Positions 31,174-38,744 of a stretch of 38,744 nt of DNA are shown one piece after another. Location: the NCBI GenBank assembly GCA_017428025.1, contig JAFRRO010000026.1:1-38744 (forward strand). Reading direction: 5' to 3'. The position numbers and the translations under genes were made by a program. The stretch is from Clostridia bacterium. GTDB lineage: Bacteria > Bacillota > Clostridia > Christensenellales > CAG-138. The notes under the pieces were generated by a model that worked only from the letters and a program-made list of their open reading frames with translations, had not been told where the DNA came from and searched no databases. The number at the start of each line of letters is the position of its first letter. The first letter of the stretch is position 1.

Positions 31174-31491
31174 ATGCACGTTTTCTTGGGGATTATCATG
31201 ATTCTGTTTGCACTGTTTCTCGGCGCAATCGGGTATCTGATCGCGATGCGGGGCAAGTATGCCCTGATCAACAACTTCGTGATGGAACGTCACGCGGGCA
31301 AAGTGGACAGCGCGTTTGCACAGCGCGTCGGATGGATCGAACTGTTTGCCGCGGTCTATTTCCTGCTGTTCGGAATCCTTGCCCTGTGCATCAACAGCAC
31401 CGGCTTTGCATGGATCGTGCTGATCATCGGCATCGTTCTTCTGGCGGCGGCAGCGCTGCTCAATACGCTGCTGGGCAAACGCCGGGCGTAA
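31174..31491 (+). CDS. Small DUF3784-like membrane protein
   Basis: A 105-residue protein with three hydrophobic helices (about 2-24, 47-66 and 72-97). The sequence between the first two (MRGKYALINNFVMERHAGKVDSAFAQRVG) matches the feel of the DUF3784 family, which has an N-terminal helix followed by a G-K-x-x-x-L-I-x-G/N-F motif. AAGGAGG lies 7-8 bp before the ATG. Function is unknown. It has its own promoter and terminator. Confidence 0.78.
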   Translation: MHVFLGIIMILFALFLGAIGYLIAMRGKYALINNFVMERHAGKVDSAFAQRVGWIELFAAVYFLLFGILALCINSTGFAWIVLIIGIVLLAAAALLNTLLGKRRA

Positions 31492-31506
31492 TCGACACAA
31501 ATAAAC

Positions 31507-31534
31507 AGAGACGCGAACTTCGCGTCTCTTTTTC
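31507..31534. terminator. Terminator after the DUF3784-like gene, shared with the convergent aro operon
   Basis: The stem AGAGACGCGA/TCGCGTCTCT (31507-31516 and 31520-31529) is followed by TTTTT. It lies 16 bp after the upstream stop and abuts the stop of the minus-strand chorismate mutase/shikimate kinase gene. Confidence 0.9.
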
Positions 31535-32277
31535 TATACGTGATAACAGGTCTTGAATTCTTCGGCGATGCGCTTTGCGGTCTCGGCAAAGTCCACGTCC
31601 GCGTCGAGCTGCACATCGGAGAAGCTCTCATAGATCGCGTGCCGCTGCGCATACAGGCGTTCGAGCGCGCCCTCGCCCTGCGAAAGCGGACGCCCCGCAG
31701 TATCGAGCTCGGACAGAGGACGCTTGATGTAGTAGATGCGGCTGTTGCAGCGCAGAATGCGGCGGTTTTCCTCGGATACGACCGTACCGCCGCCGGTCGC
31801 AATGATGCTGCCCCACACCGACGCAAGATCGCGCACGACTTCGGTTTCGATCGCGCGGAAGGCGGCTTCGCCCTGCGTGCGGAACAGCGATTCGATCGTT
31901 GCGCCGATGCGCCGTTCGGCTTCCTCGTCGGTCGAGGCGATCGGACGGTTCAGAAGCGTCGAAAGATGCCGCGCCACGCTCGTCTTGCCGGAGCCGGGCA
32001 TGCCGATCAGCACGATGTTCGTGTTCTGAAACCGCTGCTGCGCCTTACTGATCGAGAGGATCGCGGCATACAGGGCCTTGACGGCATCGCGCCGCTGTTC
32101 GGGCACCTCGGCGCACAGCCGCGCGAGCATCGCCTGCTCACGGTCCGGATCGAACGCCTCCACACGGTGCTCGCGCTTCCATGCGCTGATCGCATCCACG
32201 GTATCCATGCGCTCCGAGAACGCGGCGATGATCCGGTCGTCGATCGCGTCAAGCGCTTTCCGGTATTCATTCAGCAT
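31534..32277 (-). CDS. Bifunctional chorismate mutase / shikimate kinase fusion
   Basis: A 247-residue fusion. Residues 1 to about 83 are an AroQ-type chorismate mutase (YRKALDAIDDRIIAAFSERMDTVDAISAWKRE, then DPDREQAMLARL), which turns chorismate into prephenate. Residues 86-247 are shikimate kinase (AroK), which phosphorylates shikimate: Walker A GMPGSGKTS at 92-100, STDEEAERR, LFRTQGEAAFRAIETEV, ATGGGTVV and the lid region KRPLSELDTAGRPLSQGEG. The two steps are not consecutive but lie on either side of AroA and AroC, whose genes are next door. The start overlaps the aroC stop by 11 bp. It is the last gene of the operon. Confidence 0.92.
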   Translation of the reverse strand: MLNEYRKALDAIDDRIIAAFSERMDTVDAISAWKREHRVEAFDPDREQAMLARLCAEVPEQRRDAVKALYAAILSISKAQQRFQNTNIVLIGMPGSGKTSVARHLSTLLNRPIASTDEEAERRIGATIESLFRTQGEAAFRAIETEVVRDLASVWGSIIATGGGTVVSEENRRILRCNSRIYYIKRPLSELDTAGRPLSQGEGALERLYAQRHAIYESFSDVQLDADVDFAETAKRIAEEFKTCYHV

Positions 32278-33352
32278 GTGTTTCCTCCAGAATCAAATCA
32301 TACATTGCCAACGCGGTCACCGCTTCGATCACGGGCACGGCGCGCACCGCGATGCAGGCGTCATGCCGCCCCTCGATGCAAAGCGTCTCCTGCTCGCCGG
32401 TCGACAGCCGAAGCGTCGTCTGCGGCTTTGCGATGCTTGCCGCAGGCTTCACGGCAACGGTGAACACGATCGGCATACCGGTCGTGATGCCGCCGATGAT
32501 GCCGCCGTGACGGTTGGTTTCGGTTGCGATCCCGCCGTTCTTCAAAACATACGGATCGTTGTGCTCGGAGCCTTTCATCCGCGCTGCCTGAAAGCCGCTT
32601 CCGAACGCAACGGCACGCACCGCGGGCACCGAGAACAGCAGCGAAGCGAGGCGGCTGTCGACGCCGTCGAACAGCGGCGTGCCGCGTCCCCGTTCCAATC
32701 CGGTCACGATGCATTCGATCGAACCGCCGAGCGAATCGCCGTCCGCCTTTGCGTCGGCAATCGCGCGCTGCATGGCAGTACCCGCCTGATCGTCGAGCAC
32801 GGGGAAGGGCTTAAAAGGCAGATTGTCGAGACCGTCCGGTTCGACGGGATCAAACGCGCGGTCAAAGACGTCGCCGACCGAAAGCAGGTGCGCCGCAATC
32901 CGTACGCCGCGCCGCGCAAGCGCCTGCAGGGCGATCCCGCCTGCAATGCAGTATGCCGCCGTCATGCGCCCCGAAAAATGACCGCCGCCGCGCAGGTCAA
33001 CGTCCTCTCCGAAGCGCCACCGTGCGGGCAGATCGATCTGCGAGGGACGCGGTACGTCGCGATAGACGGCGTATAGCTTGGAATCGGCGTTCGTGTTCCG
33101 GATCACGGCAACGATCTCGCCGCCGTCGGCGGCGCCGTCTGCGATTCCGCGCTGCACGATCACGCGGTCCGCTTCACTCCGCGCGGTCGAACCGACGCCG
33201 CTTCCCGGCGCGCGGCGCGACACAAATGCTTGCAGCGCATCGAGATCGACCGGCGTTCCCTTCGGAACCCCGCGCAAAACCATGCCGAGTTCCGGCTCGT
33301 GCGAGCCGCCGAACACGGTGAGTTGCAAAGCATGTCCCCATTCAGATTGCAT
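32267..33352 (-). CDS. aroC: Chorismate synthase
   Basis: A 361-residue FMN-dependent enzyme that converts EPSP to chorismate. Family motifs are TVFGGSHEPELGMVLRGVPKG, the RRAPGSGVGSTARSEAD stretch, DLRGGGHFSGRMTAAYCIAGGIA, GDSLGGSIECIV, KNGGIATETNRHGGIIGGITTGMPI with basic active-site residues, and the end EGRHDACIAVRAVPVIEAVTA. The start at 33352 (MQSEWGHALQLTVFGGSH) is preceded by GGGAGG 8 bp upstream. The in-frame ATG at 33376 is possible but lies deeper in aroA. It overlaps aroA by 11 bp and the next gene by 11 bp, so translation is coupled throughout. Confidence 0.97.
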   Translation of the reverse strand: MQSEWGHALQLTVFGGSHEPELGMVLRGVPKGTPVDLDALQAFVSRRAPGSGVGSTARSEADRVIVQRGIADGAADGGEIVAVIRNTNADSKLYAVYRDVPRPSQIDLPARWRFGEDVDLRGGGHFSGRMTAAYCIAGGIALQALARRGVRIAAHLLSVGDVFDRAFDPVEPDGLDNLPFKPFPVLDDQAGTAMQRAIADAKADGDSLGGSIECIVTGLERGRGTPLFDGVDSRLASLLFSVPAVRAVAFGSGFQAARMKGSEHNDPYVLKNGGIATETNRHGGIIGGITTGMPIVFTVAVKPAASIAKPQTTLRLSTGEQETLCIEGRHDACIAVRAVPVIEAVTALAMYDLILEETHAE

Positions 33353-34526
33353 CGACGGTTCCTCCCAACATCGCAAAATCGCGGAAAAACGCCGGATACG
33401 ATTTGTTCACGCTCGCGTTTTCGGGAAACGCAACCGGCGCTGCGGAACAGGCGCCGAGCAGCGTCGCCGCCATGACCATCCGGTGATCCTGCGGCAGATC
33501 GACAAATCCTCCGCGCACACAGCCGCTGCCATGAATGACAATCGTATCGTCGCGTTCGGTTTCAAAGTCCGCGCCGACCGCATTCAGCAGCGCCGTGAGC
33601 GCGCCGAAACGGTCGCTTTCCTTATAGCGCAGGCGATTGAGCCGGTAGAGTACCGAATCGCCCTCCGAGGCGCATCCGAGCGCCGCAAGCACCGGAACGA
33701 GGTCCGGCGCGTCGCTTCCGTTGCACTTAAAGCCGCGAAGACTGCCGCGATGAACGGTCACGGCGTCGCCGTCGATCTCCGGATGCGTGCCGCACTGTTC
33801 GAGCACGTCGAGCACGCGCCGGTCCGGCTGTTCGCTGTGCGGATCGAGTCCGGTCACCGTGACCGAACCCGCAATCGCGCCGAGCACCAGCATCGCCGCG
33901 GCGCAGGACCAGTCGCCATCCACGGGCGTGTCGACCGTGTGCGCACGCTGTCCGCCGGGAATCCGGTAACCGGTTTCGAGCGGTTCGAGCTTAACGCCGT
34001 GCTCTTTGAGCATGTGCTCGGTGAGCCGGACGTAGCCCGCGGATTCGAGCGGCGACGTCCATTCCAGCGTACTGTCGCCGGAAAGGAAGGGGAGCGTCAT
34101 CATCAGTCCGCTGAAAAACTGCGAGCTGATCCCGCCGGGCAGCGCGTACAGTCCGCCCTTGAGCGTGCCGCGCACGGAAAGCGGCAGAGAATCCCGATCG
34201 ATGACTGCGCCGTGTTCGCGCAAATCTTCGATCAGAGGCAGGATCGGACGCGACGCAAGCGCGCCGGTTCCGGTAAACTCCGCGCCGCCGAACAGCAGCG
34301 AAACCGGCAGCAGAAACCGCAGCGCAGCACCGCAGTCGCGGCAGTTCAGAACGGCGCCGGTTCCGAGCGCACTCAGGCATTCCGCCGTCGCCTGTATGTC
34401 GGTACAGGCGTCAGCCATTGGTTCACTCCGTCCCGCAATCCGGTTCAGAATGAGCCGCCTGTGCAGCGCGGATTTTGACGACGGCGCCTTGACGACGCCG
34501 CTGATGCGTTCCGCAAATACCTTCAT
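33342..34526 (-). CDS. aroA: 3-phosphoshikimate 1-carboxyvinyltransferase (EPSP synthase)
   Basis: A 394-residue enzyme that adds enolpyruvate to shikimate-3-phosphate. Visible motifs are the PEP/S3P-binding KAPSSKSALHRRLI, NCRDCGAALRFLLP at the place of the usual GNAGTALRF, SSQFFSGLMMTLPF, PVDGDWSCAAAMLVLGAI, RLRYKESDRFGAL and LPQDHRMVMAATLLG. It is shorter than typical EPSP synthases of about 420-430 residues but no domain seems missing; loops are trimmed. The NAGT to RDCGAA change in the active-site loop marks a divergent class and may affect inhibitor sensitivity (inference). AAAGGAG precedes the ATG, which overlaps the tctA stop by 4 bp. Confidence 0.96.
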   Translation of the reverse strand: MKVFAERISGVVKAPSSKSALHRRLILNRIAGRSEPMADACTDIQATAECLSALGTGAVLNCRDCGAALRFLLPVSLLFGGAEFTGTGALASRPILPLIEDLREHGAVIDRDSLPLSVRGTLKGGLYALPGGISSQFFSGLMMTLPFLSGDSTLEWTSPLESAGYVRLTEHMLKEHGVKLEPLETGYRIPGGQRAHTVDTPVDGDWSCAAAMLVLGAIAGSVTVTGLDPHSEQPDRRVLDVLEQCGTHPEIDGDAVTVHRGSLRGFKCNGSDAPDLVPVLAALGCASEGDSVLYRLNRLRYKESDRFGALTALLNAVGADFETERDDTIVIHGSGCVRGGFVDLPQDHRMVMAATLLGACSAAPVAFPENASVNKSYPAFFRDFAMLGGTVDAI

Positions 34527-35983
34527 ACGCGCTCCTTTCCGATCCGGACCTGTCCGAGAATCACCGCGCCGATCAGCAGCGCCGCGAGAAACGGCGTCAG
34601 CGCGCCGAACACGCCGCCGCTTGCGGATAAGAGAACAACGCGGATCGCGTTCGTTTCGAGAAGGCTCCGCAGGATCAATCCGAGAACGATCGGCGCAACG
34701 GGATAGTCGAACCGCTTCATAACAAAGCCCAAAAGCCCGAATCCGACCATCAGCAGCACGTCGTAGATGTTCGCGTTGATCGCGTACGCGCCGACCGTGC
34801 AGAGCATCAGAATCACCGGCATCAGAAGCCCCTTCGGAATGTGCAGCATGCGCACGAACAGCCGGATGCCGGTCAGCCCGAAGAGCAGCAGAAACAGCGC
34901 CGACAGCACGAGCGCTGCAAGGATCAGCAGATACAGATCGGGACGCGCGCTCTGCAGCGACAGATGGCTGACGCCGCGCATCGAAAGCGCGCCCAGAAGC
35001 ACCGCGGTGATCGCGTCGCCCGGTACGCCGAGCGTCAGCATCGGGATCAGCGCCCCGCCGATCGCCGCGTTGTTCGCGGTCTCCGGCGCGATCAGCCCTT
35101 CGACCGCGCCTTCGCCGAACGGGACCTCGTTGCGGCGCACCGTGCGCTTCGCCGCGTCGTAGCCGAGCAGCGCTGCCATATCGCCGCCCGCGCCGGGCAA
35201 CGCGCCGACAAAGATGCCGAGCACGGAGGAAAACAGCGTCAGCGGCAGGTGTTTCAGAATGGTGCGAAACGGCGGGACGATGCGCTTCGGAATGTCCTGT
35301 CTGACCGTCGGTGCGTCTATCGAGAGCTGATACAGCGCTTCGCCCGCACCGAACAGGCCGATCATCGCGACGATAAAGCCGATCCCGCCGTCGAGATAGC
35401 GGACGTCGAACGTGAACCGGTTGACCGAAAACTGCGAGGTATTGCCGACGCAGCCCAGAAACAGACCGAGCGCCGCGCCGAGCAGACCTTTCGTCATGCG
35501 TCCCTTCGAGACGCTTCCGACGAGCAGCAGCGCAAGCACGCCGAGCAGCAGATAGTCGACGGAGCGGAACAGCGAGGAGATCTTTGAAATCTGCGGCGTT
35601 AAAAACGCGAGCGCAAGGATGCCGAGGATCGTGCCGATGAACGACTGCACGCAGGCAAGTCCCATCGCCTCGGCGGCCTTGCCCTTCTGCGCAAGCGGGT
35701 AGCCGTCAAAGCCGGTCGCGACCGCGGCCGGCGCGCCGGGAATGTTCAACAGAATCGCGGAGCGCGAACCGCCGTAGACCACGCCGACAAACACGCCCAT
35801 GATCAGCGCGATCGCGGGCGTTTCGGACCACGTATAGGTCAGCGAAACAAGCAGAGAAACCGCCATCGTGCCGGACAGGCCGGGGATCGCGCCGATGTAA
35901 ACGCCCATCAGCGTACCGAGCGCTGCGGGGAACAGCACTTCGGGACGGATCAGAAGATGCAGTACGGAAAGGAAATTCTGCAT
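34523..35983 (-). CDS. tctA: Tripartite tricarboxylate transporter large permease (TctA family)
   Basis: A 486-residue membrane protein with about 11-12 hydrophobic helices. TctA signatures are GTLMGVYIGAIPGLSGTMAVSLL near the N-terminus, MGVFVGVVYGGSRSAILLNIPGAPAAVATGFDGYPLAQKGKA, and the repeated-half version GIFVGALPGAGGDMAALLGYDAAKR with APETANNAAIGGALIPMLTLGVPG. It moves a carboxylate substrate with a cation gradient and needs a TctC binding protein. The start at 35983 (MQNFLSVLHLL) has GAGG upstream; the longer frame from 36022 overlaps tctB. It is coupled to aroA by a 4-bp overlap. Confidence 0.94.
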   Translation of the reverse strand: MQNFLSVLHLLIRPEVLFPAALGTLMGVYIGAIPGLSGTMAVSLLVSLTYTWSETPAIALIMGVFVGVVYGGSRSAILLNIPGAPAAVATGFDGYPLAQKGKAAEAMGLACVQSFIGTILGILALAFLTPQISKISSLFRSVDYLLLGVLALLLVGSVSKGRMTKGLLGAALGLFLGCVGNTSQFSVNRFTFDVRYLDGGIGFIVAMIGLFGAGEALYQLSIDAPTVRQDIPKRIVPPFRTILKHLPLTLFSSVLGIFVGALPGAGGDMAALLGYDAAKRTVRRNEVPFGEGAVEGLIAPETANNAAIGGALIPMLTLGVPGDAITAVLLGALSMRGVSHLSLQSARPDLYLLILAALVLSALFLLLFGLTGIRLFVRMLHIPKGLLMPVILMLCTVGAYAINANIYDVLLMVGFGLLGFVMKRFDYPVAPIVLGLILRSLLETNAIRVVLLSASGGVFGALTPFLAALLIGAVILGQVRIGKERV

Positions 35984-35990
35984 AGGCGCC

Positions 35991-36428
35991 TCACGGAAGC
36001 GGTACGCGGAACAGCACCGCAAACACGAGATAGACCGCGCCGGTCGTGACGGCAGCCGTGATCAGCGAGGGCAGCCAGCGCTGTTTCAGAATCACAAAAC
36101 AGGCAAGGAACAGAAAGACGGGGCAGACGATCCAGAACGGCACGTGCAGCAGCAGCGCCGCGCACACGCCGCAAAGCAGGAGCATCATCCACAGCACCGT
36201 CGAAAGCGAACCGCGCGGCGCATGCGGCGCGGCGCGAAAGACAAAGATCACGTTCAGAATCGCAAACAGCACAAACGCCGCCGAAACGATCAGCGGAAAC
36301 GTGCCGCCGTTGACGCCGCCGGTTTTTCGCTGCAGCAGAACGGAAGCGACGCATGCAGCGATGCCTGCGGCAAGCAGCAGCAGCGCAAAGATACGGTCGG
36401 ATATGCTGTTTTTCGCACGGACGGTCAT
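35991..36428 (-). CDS. tctB: Tripartite tricarboxylate transporter small permease (TctB family)
   Basis: A 145-residue membrane protein with four hydrophobic helices (about 11-32, 43-65, 77-107 and 119-140). This is the usual size and topology of TctB, with an R-I-F-A-L-L-L-L-A-A-G-I start and K-x-R-W-L-P-S near helix four. Sequence conservation in TctB is low, so the call rests on topology and on its place between tctC and tctA. The ATG overlaps the tctC stop by 4 bp, and tctA begins 7 bp after its stop. Confidence 0.88.
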   Translation of the reverse strand: MTVRAKNSISDRIFALLLLAAGIAACVASVLLQRKTGGVNGGTFPLIVSAAFVLFAILNVIFVFRAAPHAPRGSLSTVLWMMLLLCGVCAALLLHVPFWIVCPVFLFLACFVILKQRWLPSLITAAVTTGAVYLVFAVLFRVPLP

Positions 36429-37354
36429 TCGATATTCAGCGCTTTGAGGCTTGCGGCGCGCCATGCTTCGATGTAGGCGTTCGCTTCCTCGCCCGAGAGC
36501 CCCAGCGGCTCGACGTACAGATCGGACAGCAGCTTCTGATAGGCGTCGTCCGCATAGCCTTTCAGGAACGCTTCGGAAAGCGTCCTGCACGTTTCCGCGT
36601 CGGTGCCCTTTTTGACGAACACGCCGTAGAACGGTCCCCACGGCAGATACTCGGAAAACGCCGGATCGTAATCGGTGATCGGCGGCACGTCGGGGAATGC
36701 GTCGACCGACGCATCCGTGAACATGCAGAGATAGCGCATCTTGCCTTCCCGGCAGGCTTCGACGCCGGACTGCAGCTTCGAAACCGTCACTTCGCATTCG
36801 CCGTTCAGCACGGCATTGCGCGCGGTCGCGTCGCTGTCATAGGGAATTTCGGCAAACGTCGCGCCGGTCACGGCATAGAGAAACCGCGCGACGGTCCAGG
36901 GCAGTCCGCCCTTTGCGGTCGTGGCAAGGCGGATCGTGCCCGGGTTTGCCTTTGCCGCCTCGATCAGCGAGGCAAAATCCGTGTACTTCGAATCCGCGGC
37001 GACGGTGACGCCGACCGTTTCACAGCCGATCAGCAGCACGCATTCGAAATCGCGGTAGGTGAGGTCGGAAAGCTCCAGCGCGTCGTACATCGCGGGGTTC
37101 TCCGCGCCGAGCAGCAGCGTCGTGCCGTCGGCGCGCTTATCGTAGACGTACTGCGTGGCAAGCGTGCCGGTGCCGCCCGGCATGTTGCGCGGCAGAATCT
37201 TTCGCGCAAGATACGGTTCGGTGAGCGTACAGAGCGGGCGCATCAGCATGTCGGTGCCGCCGCCTTCGCCCCATTGGATGATGCCGTTGATCTGCGAAGC
37301 CGTGCAGCCGCAGAGCAGCAGAACCGCAAGGAGCGCAGCGAGCAAACGTTTCAT
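36425..37354 (-). CDS. tctC: Tripartite tricarboxylate transporter substrate-binding lipoprotein (TctC family)
   Basis: A 309-residue binding protein. MKRLLAALLAVLLLCGC has a lipobox (L-L-C-G-C), so it is tethered to the membrane. Family features are WGEGGGTDMLMRPL near the N-terminus (usual P-x-x-x-G-G-x-x-D), NMPGGTGTLATQYVYDKRADGTTLLLG, RLATTAKGGLPWTVARFL and WGPFYGVFVKKGTD. It captures a carboxylate solute for the TctAB permease; the ligand is not predictable. The start at 37354 has GGAGGT 6 bp upstream, and the signal peptide begins there. It is the first gene of a six-gene operon that continues into aroA, aroC and the CM/SK fusion. Confidence 0.92.
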   Translation of the reverse strand: MKRLLAALLAVLLLCGCTASQINGIIQWGEGGGTDMLMRPLCTLTEPYLARKILPRNMPGGTGTLATQYVYDKRADGTTLLLGAENPAMYDALELSDLTYRDFECVLLIGCETVGVTVAADSKYTDFASLIEAAKANPGTIRLATTAKGGLPWTVARFLYAVTGATFAEIPYDSDATARNAVLNGECEVTVSKLQSGVEACREGKMRYLCMFTDASVDAFPDVPPITDYDPAFSEYLPWGPFYGVFVKKGTDAETCRTLSEAFLKGYADDAYQKLLSDLYVEPLGLSGEEANAYIEAWRAASLKALNIE

Positions 37355-37382
37355 AGAGCACCTCCAATCGAAATCTGTACAC

Positions 37383-37411
37383 ATTATAAAGAAAACACTT
37401 GCATTTTGCAA
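37383..37411 (-). promoter_or_regulatory. Promoter of the tctCBA-aro operon
   Basis: On the minus strand, -35 TTGCAA (37411-37406), a 17-bp spacer and a perfect -10 TATAAT (37388-37383). The -35 box lies in the palindrome CTTGCATTTTGCAAG (37398-37412), which also holds the -35 region of the divergent metK promoter. Confidence 0.78.
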
Positions 37412-37427
37412 GAAGGGATGATACAAT
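37399..37427 (+). promoter_or_regulatory. Promoter of the metK leader
   Basis: -35 TTGCAT (37399-37404), a 17-bp spacer and -10 TACAAT (37422-37427). The start point would be near 37434, about 16 bases before the S-box aptamer. Confidence 0.68.
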
Positions 37428-37449
37428 ACCCGCGAAAATTCAATATTGC

Positions 37450-37543
37450 CTTATCAAGAGTGACGGAGGGACAGGCCCTGTGAAGTCCGGCAACCTGCAA
37501 TTGCAAGGTGCCAATTCCTGCAGCGCAAGCTGAAAGATGAGAG
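37450..37543 (+). promoter_or_regulatory. SAM-I (S-box) riboswitch aptamer
   Basis: The leader matches the S-box consensus, with AGAGTGACGGAGGGACAGG and then CCCTGTGAAGTCCGGCAACC. P1 pairs CTTATC (37450-37455) with GATGAG (37536-37541). P3 is the ACCTGCAATTGCAAGGT hairpin. The AAGATGAG strand (37534-37541) can instead pair with CTCATCTT (37552-37559) of the terminator as an antiterminator. High S-adenosylmethionine should stabilise P1 and stop transcription before metK. Confidence 0.95.
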
Positions 37544-37547
37544 AAAC

Positions 37548-37574
37548 AAAGCTCATCTTCATGAGCTTTTTTGT
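37548..37574 (+). terminator. S-box-controlled intrinsic terminator before metK
   Basis: The stem AAAGCTCAT/ATGAGCTTT (37548-37556 and 37561-37569) with a CTTC loop is followed by a T-run. Its left arm overlaps the antiterminator pairing partner, giving the usual either/or switch. Confidence 0.93.
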
Positions 37575-37600
37575 TTGTCGGTAAGGCGGAAAGAGGAGTT

Positions 37601-38744
37601 ATGAGAAAATCGTATTTTACCAGCGAATCGGTCACGATCGGGCATCCCGACAAGATCTGCGATCAGATCAGCGACGCGGTCCTTGACGCGATCCTCAGGG
37701 AGGATCCGAACGCGCGCGTGGCCTGCGAAACCGCCTGCACGACGGGACTTGTGCTTGTGATGGGCGAAATTACCACCGAATGCTATGTGGACATCCAGAG
37801 CATCGTACGCGAAACCGTGTGCGGCATCGGCTATAACCGCGCGAAGTTCGGCTTTGACGGCAGCACCTGCGGCGTGATCGTCGCGCTCGATGCGCAGTCG
37901 GACGATATCGCGCTCGGCGTCGACCGCTCATTAGAGAGCAAACAGGGCATCGACGAGGATCCGCTCGATACCGGCGCGGGCGATCAGGGCATGATGTTCG
38001 GCTTCGCCTGCGACGAAACGCCGATTCTGATGCCGCTGCCGATCGACCTTGCGCATGCGCTGACGCGCAAGCTCACCAAGGTGCGCCAGAACGGCACGCT
38101 GCCGTATCTGCGTCCCGACGGCAAGGCACAGGTCACGGTCGAATATGACGGCGATAAGCCGGTGCACATCGACACCGTCGTTCTCTCCACCCAGCACGAC
38201 GAGCATGTGACGTACGAACAGCTGCAGGCAGATATCCTCGAGCATGTCATCCGCACGGCGCTGCCGAAGGATTTGTTCGACGAACGCACGCGCGTGCTGA
38301 TCAACCCGACCGGCCGGTTCGTGATCGGCGGCCCGCAGGGCGATTCGGGACTCACCGGACGCAAGATCATCGTCGACACCTACGGCGGCTATGCGCGCCA
38401 CGGCGGCGGCGCATTTTCGGGCAAAGACCCCACAAAAGTGGATCGCAGCGCTGCCTATGCCGCACGCTATGTTGCCAAAAACATTGTTGCAGCCGGCATT
38501 GCCGACAAATGCGAAGTGCAGCTCGCCTATGCCATCGGCGTTGCCAAACCGGTTTCAATCATGATCGACTGCTTCGGCACGGCGAAGATTGACGAAGACA
38601 AGCTGCCCGCGCTGGTAGCCAAGGTATTCGACCTTCGTCCGGCCGCAATCATCGACACGCTGAAGCTCCGCAGACCTATCTACCGCCAGCTTGCCGCCTA
38701 CGGTCATGTGGGCCGCGAAGATCTGGATGTGCAGTGGGAGAAAA
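37601..38744 (+). CDS. metK: S-adenosylmethionine synthetase (3' end outside window)
   Basis: The first 381 residues of MetK, which makes SAM from methionine and ATP. Motifs are [25 protein letters not shown] (N-terminal ATP/methionine site), [32 protein letters not shown] (the flexible loop and binding signature), [56 protein letters not shown] and [13 protein letters not shown]. The frame is open to the window edge, and only about a dozen residues should be missing. AGAGGAG precedes the ATG. Expression is under the S-box riboswitch just upstream, as in many Bacillota. Confidence 0.97.
   Translation, partial: MRKSYFTSESVTIGHPDKICDQISDAVLDAILREDPNARVACETACTTGLVLVMGEITTECYVDIQSIVRETVCGIGYNRAKFGFDGSTCGVIVALDAQSDDIALGVDRSLESKQGIDEDPLDTGAGDQGMMFGFACDETPILMPLPIDLAHALTRKLTKVRQNGTLPYLRPDGKAQVTVEYDGDKPVHIDTVVLSTQHDEHVTYEQLQADILEHVIRTALPKDLFDERTRVLINPTGRFVIGGPQGDSGLTGRKIIVDTYGGYARHGGGAFSGKDPTKVDRSAAYAARYVAKNIVAAGIADKCEVQLAYAIGVAKPVSIMIDCFGTAKIDEDKLPALVAKVFDLRPAAIIDTLKLRRPIYRQLAAYGHVGREDLDVQWEK

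Noticed and set aside
33342..34526. AroA as a truncated pseudogene because of its short length
   Set aside because: All main substrate-binding motifs are present from start to end and the frame is coupled on both sides, so it looks functional.

Overview
The window looks like a chromosomal piece of a GC-rich, anaerobic, Gram-positive member of the Bacillota (Clostridia), probably from a gut-type lineage. The reasons are: an [FeFe]-hydrogenase subunit at the left edge, a dgt-dnaG-rpoD cluster, a SAM-I (S-box) riboswitch in front of metK, an LCP (LytR-CpsA-Psr) wall-polymer ligase, sporadic PadR/DUF1700/DUF4097 genes, and families of intergenic palindromic repeats common in such genomes. The genus cannot be fixed from the sequence.

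Layout. 1-4920: hydrogenase C-terminus, then dgt, dnaG and rpoD on the plus strand, closed by a bidirectional terminator. 4929-6284: a minus-strand lipoprotein (here called L1) of a paralogous family. 6415-8400: trpS and a translationally coupled short-chain dehydrogenase. 8413-12616: minus-strand operon (GT2-GtrA glycosyltransferase, membrane phosphodiester-glycosidase-like protein, 80-aa membrane protein, M18 aminopeptidase). 12853-15236: LCP protein plus a small C39-like papain-fold candidate. 15271-16084: tRNA-Arg(ACG), its terminator, then a gene-free stretch with a second copy of the tRNA 3' end, several hairpins and a 28-bp tandem array. 16247-27120: five more lipoproteins of the L1 family (L2-L6), a fused two-domain ABC-2 permease and its ATPase, with mosaics of palindromic repeats in the gaps. 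27396-28958: an exported COG1361-like protein with an AEPS-repeat linker and a C-terminal membrane anchor. 29127-31491: PadR regulator, DUF1700, DUF4097 and a DUF3784-like protein. 31534-37354: minus-strand operon tctC-tctB-tctA-aroA-aroC-chorismate mutase/shikimate kinase. 37399-38744: S-box-controlled metK, cut by the window edge.

The most interesting part is the lipoprotein/ABC cluster. Six paralogous lipoproteins share an invariant A-C-V-P-T-P start to the mature protein and conserved C-terminal motifs. Three transcription units (L1, L2-L3, and the ABC permease) carry the same operator-like element: a 13-bp identical core followed by TTACA/TGACA-type repeats at an exact 11-bp period. At L1 and the permease these end 9-10 bp before a good -10 box. 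This resembles the PHO-box layout used by OmpR/PhoB-family response regulators, and it ties the distant L1 gene to the cluster. I infer an envelope-located, response-regulator-controlled lipoprotein/ABC-exporter system of unknown cargo. No regulator gene for it lies in the window. All family assignments are from reading the translated sequence, with no database search.
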